Positions 1 through 11,316 of a DNA stretch of 64,000 bases are shown here, piece after piece. Source of the stretch: Brasenia schreberi (lineage: Eukaryota > Streptophyta > Magnoliopsida > Nymphaeales > Cabombaceae); assembly GCA_036023115.1 (NCBI GenBank), contig JAYKKT010000088.1:4573501-4637500 (forward strand), given 5' to 3'. How positions within the stretch are numbered: position 1 is the first letter of the stretch; the number at the start of each line of letters is the position of its first letter. Under the pieces are notes generated by a model, which saw only the letters and a list, made by a program, of their open reading frames with translations, ran no database searches and was not told the DNA's origin. The translations under genes were made by a program, and so were the position numbers.

Positions 1-360
1 TACAATATATATTTGAATTTAAAAAGTAAAATATATCATTTGCATTTCTTGTACTTTATAATCCATAATTATATATTTTACTTTTTAAATTTAAATCTCC
101 ATTATTGATTGTGTCAATCGAACGATAGAACTCTTTGAGTAAATTTAAGCATGAATAATTTTGAGCATGCACCTTTCTCTCTCTATATAATAAAGTCCAT
201 GCACACTCATCATTTCTTAAATCTACTTAAACATTTTTATTATTTGATTTACACAATTAATGATAAAGATTTGAATTTAAAAAATATTTGATACATATGA
301 TACAATGAATGATACTTTTTACTTTTTAATTCAAATCTTCATTGTTGATCATGTATAGAT
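1..360. repeat. AT-rich foldback repeats
   Basis: Two AT-rich inverted repeats lie side by side. In the first, a TTTGAATTTAAAAAGTAAAA arm near 12-32 is answered by its near-complement TTTTACTTTTTAAATTTAAA near 76-96. In the second, GATTTGAATTTAAAAAA near 268 pairs with TTTTTAATTCAAATC near 325-340. Similar sequence recurs near 10930-10990. This looks like a dispersed foldback or MITE-like family. I could not define ends or target duplications. Confidence 0.4.
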
Positions 361-599
361 ATTTGAGTGAAGTTGACCATACGTATATACATTTACCATG
401 TTCTCTCTTTTTCTTTGTACCCTTGCCATATTAAGCATTTCTTATATCCTTGAAAATCTCAACCATCTATAAATGAATAGATGGATGATTGAGTTCAAAA
501 CCGACTTGAACCTCATGAGATTTTGTACAAGTTTTCAAAACGGGCCCCAATAAAAATTGTGTTAGGTCTGTGCCAACCTGTTTTAACACGGACAAAAGG

Positions 600-780
600 G
601 ACTCCACCCAAACTTGGCCCTTCGACCAGAAGGGCCACATTTAGTGACACAAATGGATGTTGGTAATCTTGGGTTTAGGCAGACTGCCATTTGACATGGA
701 CACTCTTGGGCATTGAACTCATGACATTCAACTAGTAGATTCTCTCGACCTAGCGAGGAGAATCATGGCTGCTTGTGCTC
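600..780 (-). repeat. SINE-like tRNA-derived repeat (minus strand)
   Basis: Read on the minus strand, this stretch has a tRNA-like body with a box-A-like CTCGCTAGGTCGAGAG and a box-B-like ATGAGTTCAATGCCC. The segment before box B resembles the copies near 14515-14560 and 48220-48265. I infer a decayed SINE; the ends are approximate. The rest of 360-1370 shows no gene that I can support. Confidence 0.35.
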
Positions 781-1379
781 CATTCTTTTACATATATTAA
801 GTAAAACTGTAAGAAAACAATATTATGGGAATTATTTTTATGCACTAAAATATGGAGTAACTCATTTCTCTGAAAGTAACATATTCTAAAAGATACGAGT
901 CAGCGTGTGCTAGTGTCAATTTCGTTTGGTTAACTCGTGTCTCAAATGAGACTCGCAGACACGGTGAGTCGCAATGAAGAGTCTGCCTTTTTTCCTTTCT
1001 CTAATTGGGTTTACATCCAACGGCCAATATTTGATCAAATAAGTTAGGTACAGCAACGCGACCCGGCCCCGAGTTCCCCTACATTTGAGGTATAAGTAAT
1101 CGGATCCGGACACGGTTCAGTCTCTCTCATGGGTCAGGTGAGAGAATTATAGTCCGCAGTTGGGAGTCTTCGACCCACAGTTTCTTGAACAAAATATTTG
1201 GATAGTGAAAACTAGGCATATCTAAAGATCAAGTTACTAATCAACACACAAACACGTCACACTTTTAGCCGCTAAAATGCAAACTTGACGAAGATGTCCA
1301 GTACTTTTTCAGAGACTTACTTTTAAGAAATCCTTTGTAATCACATGAATATTTCTTTCCCGAGAAGCGTCATTCCCTC

Positions 1380-1586
1380 CACGCTCTCTCTCTCTCTCTG
1401 GGATCTGAAAGACCTCGCATTAAAAACCCTCCGACTCGCTTTTGCTTGGCTCGTTCACCTTCCCCCCTCGTCCACCTTTCAGTCCGTACATTTCCCGTTG
1501 AGCTTTTCTCTTTCTCCGGAGACCAGGCTTTCGCCTTCCGTGATCCGGGATCAGACGTCATCTTCGGCTGCCAGGAAGCCGCGACG
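1380..1586 (+). other. 5' UTR exon 1 of the zinc-finger gene
   Basis: A pyrimidine-rich leader-like segment with a (CT)n tract at about 1384-1399 ends at a consensus splice donor, GTACGT at 1587-1592. The next good acceptor in front of the first coding exon is CAG at 3707-3709. That gives a first intron of about 2.1 kb, common for plant genes with a leader intron. The transcription start is not visible, so the left edge is a guess. Confidence 0.45.
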
Positions 1587-3709
1587 GTACGTGTCATCGT
1601 CGTGATCGATCCTTCCTTTCATTTTCTCTGTTCCGTTTCCTCCGTCCTAACGGCATGCGGTAAAACTCTGTTTTCTTTCTTCTTTTATTTCCTTTCTCGA
1701 GGTGATGTACGCGATCTGTGATAGAGGAGATTCCTGCGTGTTGTTCTTCCTCATCCTTTTTCGAGAATTGAGTTCGGATTATTTAGGGTTTTTTTCCATC
1801 TTCCTCGACGGAGTTCTGATTTTTTATCTTCTCTTCATATGCTGTTATTTGGCCTGTCTATATTACTTTTTATCTTTTGCGCGTTTTATATCTTTTTTTT
1901 TCCTAACGATCCTTCTACTAGAAGTTTGAATTTCCATATTTGTAAACTTTCTCGTGTAATTATTTTATGTGTGCTTGGTTCCACCTTATATTCTCCATTT
2001 ATTGTGGCTGTTCTATGTTGGCTTGGTTGTACTTGTATGCACTACCACGATCTGCATTCGTTTTTCTTTTTGCGCAATAACTGTTTGATAGTGGACATAC
2101 AAAAGTGCGTGAATAAGTGGTACGTCTGTTATCCCCTTTCCGTTCCTTTACTTCATAGGTAACATGCTTTGGTTGGAAGCATCAAAAGAAAAAAAATTGG
2201 CCACAATTATGATATTATTAGTGTATTTGTAGATTGATCTCTCTTCTCTTCTACTGCACGGCAAAGCAGATGACAAAATGAGTGGTCTTTTCTCATAAAC
2301 TTCTTCCTGATTGAAAATATACTTGGATGATTCGAAGGGTTCACTCATCAACCTAGTTAGCATCAATGTTATGTCATGTGGATACTTTTTGGGACAGGGA
2401 TGCGATTGACATAAAAAGGGAATGATACTTCAATCGAAACGGGGTATGTTTGTTATGCTCCTGGATCTCGAGAAGAGTTTGAGATTAAGCGTAACCAAGT
2501 TGCAAAGGACCTGTTCCTCCTCCTGCCATTGCTTTTCCTCCTTTTTCCTTTTTCTCTTTATATCCTCTCTTTCCTTCACTTTATTCCTCTTTCCCCTCTC
2601 TTCCCCACCCTCTCTCCAGAAACACATGCATACGCACACATGACGAAACAATGCCTAAAATATGGCACTTTAACAGGTTAAGAAATGTCCTATTTCAGAG
2701 AGAGCTCCTGATCAGGAAGAAACGAGTAATGTATGTTTTGATAATTTGAAACTTTTATTGTTCACATGTTACAGAAAAGGTTTGGAAAACGTTCAAATAC
2801 CTCAATCTTCATTTTTTTGGGTTGCTTTATAAAGTTTGAACATTTTATTTTTTAATTTGAAATGACTGGGGTAGTTCTTAGTTTAATCTCTTAAAGATTT
2901 GGTTTTCAAATGCACAGGAGACAGACATGAAAAGAAGTTGTAGTTGGTTTTGAAATGCAGGAGGGGAAAAATCATTGGTGGTTTTTGGCGTCCTCATCCA
3001 ATACAATTGTAAAGCTTTTGGTATGAGACACTTTTATTTCCCAAGAACTAGCGTTTTTTAGCTCAACATGGAAATTCTTTGAACTATTGATGTTGGTAAT
3101 GATTTTAAGGAATCTATAAGCTGATTGGATGATAAGTTGGTACCTTGCTGCAGGCTTAGGCCCCAAAACTTTGCCCATGTTGAGTGAGATAGCAATTCTG
3201 CAACCTTACCTTATACTAGTCAGGATTTTGTTTGAACACTATCAGTTACACCCAACCTTTGGCTTTGGTCCCTTCGGTTCCAGGTTTGGGGTAAAAAGTA
3301 GGAGAAGTTATTTGACTTTTATTTATGCTGTCCTTGATGCATCTATCTCTGTTTCAATAAAACAAGGGAAAAAGGGTATTGTGGAACAAATTCATACCAG
3401 TGAAGGCAGGGGCATGGGCTGAACGGAGACTGGTAGCGACGAACCTGCCAGACTCATGCATGAGTGTGCAGCCACATGAGAGAGAGAGAGAGACCATGCC
3501 GTAGATCTCCAAGTATTGGACTTTCTTGGTGTAAATTGAATTGATATTGAAACATATAGAAGAAAACTCTTGGTTTTTTAAGACGTTTTGAAAAGTTAAA
3601 GCTTTCCCCAAATTGTAGAGAAATTAAACTAAGACTACTGCATTTGATGAACTTGGTGATTCCCAAGACTGGCAGTATAACATCATTTATCTTTTCTGTT
3701 CTCATGCAG

Positions 3710-3771
3710 ACAAGCTTTGTAATGCTCATCTTCTCATATTGCTGATGCCCTGACCAAGAGCCTCCTTATCC
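3710..3771 (+). promoter_or_regulatory. 5' UTR exon 2 with two tiny upstream ORFs
   Basis: This is the leader segment between the acceptor at 3709 and the main start at 3772. It holds two upstream ATGs out of frame with the main ORF. One starts at 3722 (seven codons then TGA), the other at 3745 (ATG CCC TGA). The first stop overlaps the second start in a TGATG. Small uORFs in this position can reduce translation of the main ORF; whether they do so here is inference. Confidence 0.5.
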
Positions 3772-6700
3772 ATGATCAAGCCTGAGCAGAAGGTCTGCAA
3801 ACCTGAAAAGGAAGGCCAGGACCCTCTTGACAATATCATCAGGCAAGCAATGGGAAAAGACCCTTTTGTATCATTTTCAAGGACCGGTGACAATTGTGTT
3901 CAGTGGATTCAGTTACTTCATGCTCTTGACCAACAAGGAGCTAACAAACTTTCTAAGGGCTCAAAGCCTCTGAATGGGGTTGATGGGAAAGAACGAACAC
4001 GGGAATTCTGCAATGGCATCAGCTTGCTCTCATCTGAAATGAATGGGTTTAAGGACTCCATGCACACAAAGGGAACAGGGTCTCCCGTAAAAGGCACAAA
4101 ACTTTCTCCTGAACATGTTCATCATCAAAAGCTTCCTGAAATTGTTGCCCTGGCAGCTGCAAAGGCAAACGGTGAGAGTGAAAAATGTATGTGACTATCA
4201 TATATCAGGTATTTTGGGTAGATTAAGTAGCTATTGTTTCTATTGGCACATGGTGTTTAGCTGGCCGTGATTATGGTTCTTTATTGTAGATTTTCCTGGA
4301 TGGCCCTTGTCATTGTCTTCAAAAGTGCAGATGCAAAAATGTGAGAAGTGTTCAAGGGAATTCTGGTCACCAATCAACTATAGAAGGCACATCCGCATTC
4401 ATCGTCGTTCCTTGAACATTGACAAGGTTTGTCTCTCAATAACTTGATCTTTCTTACCAAACATTAGTAGCCTTCTGTATGTCTCTCCAGAATACGTATG
4501 ATTCATGGTACAAGCATTGCCCTACTGACAATTAAGATTCTTATAGGCCTCTACAATGTTTTCTGGGGTTTATTACTGGCTTTAGTTCGGGTTTCAAAAA
4601 GTTGTCATGTTGAGTCAGTCATTGATTCATTGGAATAAGATTATGGAACACTCAGTGCTACTCTTCTACTGTAGCACATCGCTCAGAGTTACATCTTATA
4701 GTCACTTTTAACGGTCCTTCTCAGTCACTATGTGAATTATTTTCCATTTTTTTCTGAGGTTATTATTACCATTGGATGTCAAGGTCATCTCCTTTTGGCA
4801 CTTTTTTAGAACAAATGCTCTTATCTGACTTTGCGAACTGGTTATAGCTTTGCTTATCAGCATTTATGATATCCTTTCCTTATATACCTTTCCGATTCTC
4901 ATCTTACTTCTAGGATTCATCAAAGAACAGAGACTACTTGGGAAGCTTTTGGGATAAGGTATATACTCGCAACATGGTGTTGTTTGGGATTTATGTTGTA
5001 TGATTTTATCCTCAACTTAGTTTGTTAATGTTGCTTCTTTGCAGCTGTCTACAGAAGAGGCAAGAGAAATTATGTCCTTCAAGGATGTAGTTTTGGAGGT
5101 GATGGTTTTGTAATCCTTGATATCCTCAAAGTTCTTCCAATAACTTTTGAAAAGCTCTTTATTTTTTGTATGCAATCGATTTTGTCTGGTCCAGATGGAA
5201 TTGGATGCTTATGATTGTTTCATGGGGTTCTTTTCACCTTTGCTCATGGGCTGATGAGAATACCTTCTTTTTGAATTGAATCCGTTCAAATTTTTTGGCC
5301 GATCCATCAAATAAATTGTTACCCAGGAAGTCATTAGAGGAATTTCATTACATCCCTTATGAGATGCATCTATTTCATCTGGTACCTGAGAGTCTGAGAC
5401 AATAGTTAAAAATGGTCTTTTTTTTTGTTGCTCTTTTCTGTTTCTAGAAAGCAGGTGGATGAGCAAGTTGTAGTTGTACTTAATTCAAGTTTCTTCAAGT
5501 GTGCATTTCTGTCTTCTCTTGATTTTCCCTTTTCCTTTTCCTTTTTTTGTCTTTAAATTTAAAATTTCTTGTTGTTGCTGGTACGTGCTGTTATTATTCA
5601 GTTACCACACGGGTTGATCTTCTATACTATTTGATCTTCTGAGGATGAGAAACATTGACCTCCAGGAAATTGTTGTAACTTGCTATGTGCCTATAACATT
5701 TGAAAACTCGTCATGTTTTGTGTTGTAGGGTCATATTGTATAGATCAGATTTTCCCTACAGTATGTCACAAGCTGATGTATGTCATCATGGAATATACAT
5801 GCAGGATGTGCCAGGGTCCACCATCATAAAATCATTGGCATCATTTGTCCAAAAGCCTGGTTTCATTTCTCTGCCACAGTCCTACATAAAAGCTGCTGCT
5901 GCAATTCTGGTAAACCGACTCTGTCATGAATCCTTTTTTGTCTCCATCTGTATCTTTCCCCCCCTGGTTTACTGTCTTCTGCTCTATAAAATTGAGCCTA
6001 TTTGACAAGGATCTGTGTCTTCTTTTATCCTTGTTTAGGATATCATTCAAGCAAGATCTTCTAGGTTGCCAATTTCTTCAAAGGAGTTGTTTGCCATACT
6101 TGATGATGCCAGTGAGCGGACCTTCTTATGTGCTGGTACAGCTATTTCTATGCAAAGGTTTGTCTTCGATGGAGAAGCTGCTAAGATTGGTCTGGAGGCG
6201 AAGAATATAGTTGCATGCACTAGCTTCCTTGTTGAACAGAAGCTGGTAATACATAAGCTTCTTCATTTTTTGTGTCTCAAACCATTTAACTTTTCTGTTT
6301 CATTGCAGTATCTGGTAGATTAAACTTCTTTCTCTATACTTTCGGCTAATGAGTTTGTTCTCAATTCTTCTGCCCATGCTTTTTCTTTTCTCCGTGGAAC
6401 TCAGAAACTGTGCCTCTTGGCGTTCTAGTATGGATCTCTTTGTCAAGAACCTGACCTAGAATGTTGCTGCCTCTGCAGGTTGCAGCATGGATAGCAGATA
6501 AAGATGCTGAAGCGCTAAGATGTCAGAAACTTCTTGTTGAAGAAGAAGAAGCTGCTCAGAAAAGGTAGTCCTGTCACCTCTTTGTACTTTCTCTGTTGCA
6601 AAATAAATGGTCTTCGGTCAGCTTAATCTTTCATCAACATAAGTTCCTTGGTGTAGATCTGAATTAGTTTACTTTGGTCAACTCTCTACCCTTACTGTGC

Positions 6701-9062
6701 AGTTAACTTCTTCATATACTTTGCATGTGCCGTATATTTGAATTCTTTTGGCTAGCAAATTACATGATATATGCAATTTGTAATGCAAGTGCTGCCACAA
6801 CATTACAAATTATAAGCGTTTCTATGCATTGTATGAGTTGACACTTTGAACCGTGGGCTTTTTCCTTTTTTCTGCATCAGTACATTTGTTATAATTTTAT
6901 TGGAATCATTTTGGACCGGTTTGTATTTCTAGGCAAGCCGAGCTTTTGGAGAAGAGAAGGCTGAAGAAACTGAGGCACAAGGAACAGAAACTGAGGGATC
7001 GTGGTGATGATGACACAGCAAATGATCTAGGTAATGATTCTTCAAGTCCAATAGAGACACCATCCTCACCTGTCCCTATTGAAGCTGAGCCAGAATGTCC
7101 AGAGCTTTCATGTGAATCCCTTAGTTCACTGGTACCTGCCGTATCAACAGATGCAGATGGTGACAACCATGGAGTAAATAACGGGGACCTTGCAAGGTCT
7201 ATGAAATTAGAGACAGGTCATTTCTATGACCCTATGAATGTAGATCCATCCGGTCTACATGGTACAAATCAAGAGGCAACATATGCTTTTGCAAAGCAAC
7301 ATTTAGATTTTCATCATCAGCAAACTGTCTGGCAATCACGATATGTGCAAAATGGTTCTACTTCTGGTGCGGAAACTCTTCCTAAATCAGTTGCCAACCA
7401 GAAATTTGGTGGCTTCAAGGATCAAAAGATCGTTCCACAAATAAACGGTCATAAAGTATGGACGAGAAAATCAAAGATGGAAAAAGAGGGGCAAGAAGTT
7501 GTTGGTAAAGGAAAGAGTGAGGTACATGAACAATTGGAGGAAAGCAAGAAGCGTGAGGTTCTGATTGGTTCTATTTCTGTGGCCATTTCCAAACACAAAG
7601 GACCTGAACACGATACTGTTGATACTGTGGTAGCAATTGAAACACAGCACCAAGAATGTAATGGCAGCAACGAGTTGGTACGACAACCGACTGCCGAGCA
7701 ACAAGCTGCGAAGAGAAATCCCATCTCTGAGAAATGGGGTTACCCTGATTGTGGTCAGACCTGTACAAACCAATCCAAGATGAAGCTTTGGAGGCCAGTT
7801 GGTATGGCTGGATGCGCCAGGAATGAAGGGGGAGGTTCCATTGTGGAACAAAGTGATGGTTTGAGATGTGACAGAAGGGAAGCATACTCCAATGCCGTAG
7901 AAAAATTAACAGACAGCAGTGAAGCAACTGAGAGCTGTCATAGACTGCTTGAAAATGATAGAGAAGCATCTGATGGGTGCAGAAATTATTCAGACCAAGC
8001 AGTTAATGCTGATCTCATAAACCAAACCGGTGCAATGTTATTCTCAAGCCGTGATGCTGAGATATTCCTCACCCAGAGTAAGGGTTCTTTTCTTCATTTA
8101 CAGAATCATCTTAAAGTGGAAAAACAAGCGGTTGTGCCTTGATTCTTTAATTCCAAAATTCATCATGTGATTACATGCATGCTGATGCCATGGGGGTTTT
8201 TGTACCTGAAAAACTTAACAGGAACTTAAAATTGCAGTTGGAGAAAAGAAGCTTTTCCAGTCTTAACATAAAAAGGCCCCGTTTTATGTTTCTGTATAGT
8301 TTCCTTCTTTTCAAACTAAAAGTTGTTCAGTGGCATCACATGATGTAGTTCAATGTTTTCCCACTGGCCTACATGGTGATTTGTGTAATACCCATTGGTG
8401 CTTCTCTTACTCTGATCGGGTCATCTTGAAGTAAGTTGCTGTATGGCCAGTAACTTCAAAATTATTGTTTCATATAGGTTTTTCGGCATTTGGTAAAAAT
8501 AGTTTTTGAGCATAATCTTTCCATTTGGGTATGGGGTTCCACTGGCTCGGTTCTGTAGGATTGCATGCTGTGTGTGTGTGTGTTGCGGGGTGGGGTGTGT
8601 CTTGTGTTCAAGGAGGTTGGTTAAGCATCTTTAGGTTACTGAATGGTAGATAAGAATAAGCTCAAGATTTCTAATATTGGTATTCATCTTGAATAGAGAT
8701 AAGAATAATCTAAGATCTCTAATATTGGTATTCATTTTTTTACAGGGTGGAAGGAGGCAATATCTAGTGATCATGTAACGGTATTGGTATCCCCGGATGT
8801 TGAGGTTTCCCTTGCCTCTGTGCATCCTCGGAATGCTTCCGCAGACCCCACTCCATCAGTTGGTCTGGAAAACTCTGAACCGATGGAAAGAAATGGGAGT
8901 ATCAACGATGAAGCTAATGTGCTTGGCGGTACCCGGAACCAGATGGCAGGTGGCGGTCACCAAAGTGGGGTAAATGTTGGGTTGAAACTCGCACCCCAGA
9001 CAAAGACTGCGAAACCAAATCTGCTAAAGTACAATCCTAAGCAGAAAGTTGGTGCAGATTAA
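3772..9062 (+). CDS. Plant C2H2 zinc-finger protein, 9 coding exons, 831 aa
   Basis: Exons: 3772-4171, 4290-4426, 4914-4958, 5045-5098, 5805-5909, 6039-6245, 6479-6564, 6933-8077, 8746-9062. All junctions are GT/AG and the frame stays open to TAA at 9060. A single C2H2 finger uses Cys151, Cys154, His167 and His171, in a block with SREFWSPINYRRH. Residues about 180-330 form the conserved core (LGSFWDKLS, ILDDASERTFLC, NIVACTSFLVEQKL). A charged, probably helical Glu/Lys/Arg-rich stretch follows at about 331-375. The large exon 8 (about 380 residues) is low in recognisable structure. The last exon starts with RWKEAI, which confirms the final splice, because the open frame otherwise stops at 8142. 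I recognise this as a conserved plant family with one finger near the N-terminus. The finger suggests nucleic-acid or protein binding, but I know of no assigned function. It looks intact. Confidence 0.85.
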
Positions 9063-10775
9063 TAATGAATGATGGTTTCCTTCCCGTCTCCAATTTTAAG
9101 CAGAGGCTTCTGATTTTAAAGAAAGACTTCTGTGTCGCTTCACGCGTCTTCTTTTGCAAATAGCTTCCTTGTGGCATTTGGGGTTTTGTGTCATTTGTAG
9201 TATTGAATTTTTCCAGTGTAATTGCGTTTTTAGCGTCAAGTGATGGTGATTTTTCCGTGGCATTGTTAGCCATTAGCTTTATCCCTTTGTTCTAGAGAAC
9301 CGAAGGTCAATTTTGTATTTAGTTTGTTCATTTGGGGCAAAGCTTTTTTTAGGAACTGGGGCACAAATGTGATCTCTTTGTTGAGTCTTGGCATTAGTGA
9401 TTTTTGTCATATTTCTATATCATGAATGGGGCCTCTGAAAGGAGACGTGGTTTGTGATATGTTGGCAATTTTAATGGAGGGTTCCAATTTGTTTTTCCTA
9501 ATTAATTTGGATTTTGGATTAGTATATGGTGATGATTGAAGAACTATTGTTTCAAACCGTTTGCACATTGTATCATTTTTTTGAATCAGAGGATTCGCAT
9601 CGAAATCCAACGGCATGTGTTCAGACAAATTCACAATGCACTTGAGAATGAGAATTCTTGGTGCTAAGTTTCTTGAGAATTTACTCTCATGAATACCAAT
9701 TGGAACAGATTTGAAGGATTGAGAATTCAAATTATCATTGTTGAAGCGAACTCCAAACATGAGAATTCGAGCTAGAAGCTAACTGGAATATTTTGTCTAC
9801 AACTAAAAACGCCTGTCAACGTTGTAATTAGCTTTGGGTGTGAGAATTGATTCAGCCTTTGACCCTTCCTTTGTCATTTATTTCTTTAACAACTTCGCGA
9901 GATCACCACAGGGGTTTGCGATAGCGAAGCCTAAATCTAACGATGCGACGAGTGATACACACACACACACACACTTGTGCGATTGCCAAAAATGTCGACT
10001 GTTTTCTAATAGTGCCACGAGAGTCCAACTGCCTATCTATAGCGACGGACACTTTCTACTAGGTTAATTCCCTTTGGAGCTCCAAAACAATTTGTTGAAA
10101 ATGAACTACCACAGTTGTTGAAGCAACGTACCCAAAGATTGGCCTTGAGGAATCTCAACCCATTATCATTTTCCTGTGGCTCCCTGATTTGCCAAATTCG
10201 CGAGCTTTGCATTTTGAAGACCCAATACGAAACAAAACCTTCTTGTATGGTAAGTGGGGTTGGCAGATGTAGATTCTTAGTCGCAATTGTGAACAGTTTG
10301 TTTTTGTTCTTGTTGTTCACGATGCATTTTTCAACGTCAACAGTTCTAATATATAATAACAATTGAGCCTTTTCTCATACCAAGTGGGGTCTGCTATACA
10401 GATTCTTTATTTCCATATATCTTTTGGTACGGTGAAAGTTATGTTAACTGGTTGACGTTAATCCAATCGATGTACTTTTTGCAACAAACAAACTAACAAG
10501 GGATGACATTCATAATGGAGTATTTAGAACATAATGGGTTAATTGTGGGGGTTTTCTTTTGCATTTGACATTGTTGGTCAGCTATGCTTATCCAAACAGC
10601 ATCTGGTTTGAATTTAATTTATTTCTTCTTTGACATTACAAAAGATGGTCCACTATTGGTTTTTGTGTAAAATTTATTTGAGGTGTCATCGTCCTTGTGA
10701 AGTGGAAAAAAACTGGTCTTACCCAAGGTATTACTCTAGGTAACCAAGACATATTTGATAGTATTTATTGAACTA
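9063..10775. other. 3' UTR and intergenic DNA, no gene seen
   Basis: The 3' UTR of the zinc-finger gene must start here, but I cannot place its poly(A) site. The rest is AT-rich with only short chance ORFs on both strands and a short (AC)n tract near 9958-9975. Nothing resembles a protein family that I recognise. Confidence 0.5.

Positions 10776-10868
<93 letters not shown>
10776..10868. repeat. (CA)n(TA)n microsatellite
   Basis: About ten CA units run directly into more than 35 TA units, ending in AAAGAGAGAGA. Confidence 0.95.
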
Positions 10869-10871
<3 letters not shown>

Positions 10872-11113
10872 AGAGAGAAACCGTAGGTCCACTATGCTCA
10901 AATCTCAACCGTTCATTTTTCTTTATGATGGATAGTTTAAATTTAAATTTAAAAGTAAAAAGTAAAAATATATTTTATAATTTTTTTTAAATGAACACCT
11001 CTTGCTTTCAAATTCAAATTTTAATGTTCCATCTTCAAAGATGGACGATTGAAATTTGCTTAGACCTACTAGCACCTAAGTTTACTAACATATATCAAAT
11101 TCTCTATATATAG

Positions 11114-11316
11114 GTAGTGGTAAATGCTCAAACTCCATCCATAATTCTAGTTTATCATCTCAACATTTTGATCTTTGAGATAAATGGTTCGTGATAACCC
11201 AATAAACATTTAATGCAAAGTAGAAAAGTACTTTTTAGTTCAAATCTCTACTGCAAAAGTAGGAAGAATAGGGATTTTGAGTAGATTTAGAATAGAGTTT
11301 GAGCATTTACCACTAC
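11114..11316. mobile_element. MITE-like element with 22-bp perfect terminal inverted repeats
   Basis: The left end starts GTAGTGGTAAATGCTC (11114-11135). The right end (11295-11316) is its exact reverse complement over 22 bp. The 203-bp interior is AT-rich without coding potential. The flanks are AT-rich and I could not settle on a target duplication, so the superfamily is open. It is a non-autonomous DNA element by structure. Confidence 0.6.

Noticed and set aside
1345..1721. Short ORFs over the first exon of the zinc-finger gene
   Set aside because: They cover a CT-rich leader with a strong donor inside, and fit a non-coding exon better.
7449..7969. Minus-strand ORFs inside the zinc-finger gene
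   Set aside because: Shadows of the large coding exon 6933-8077.
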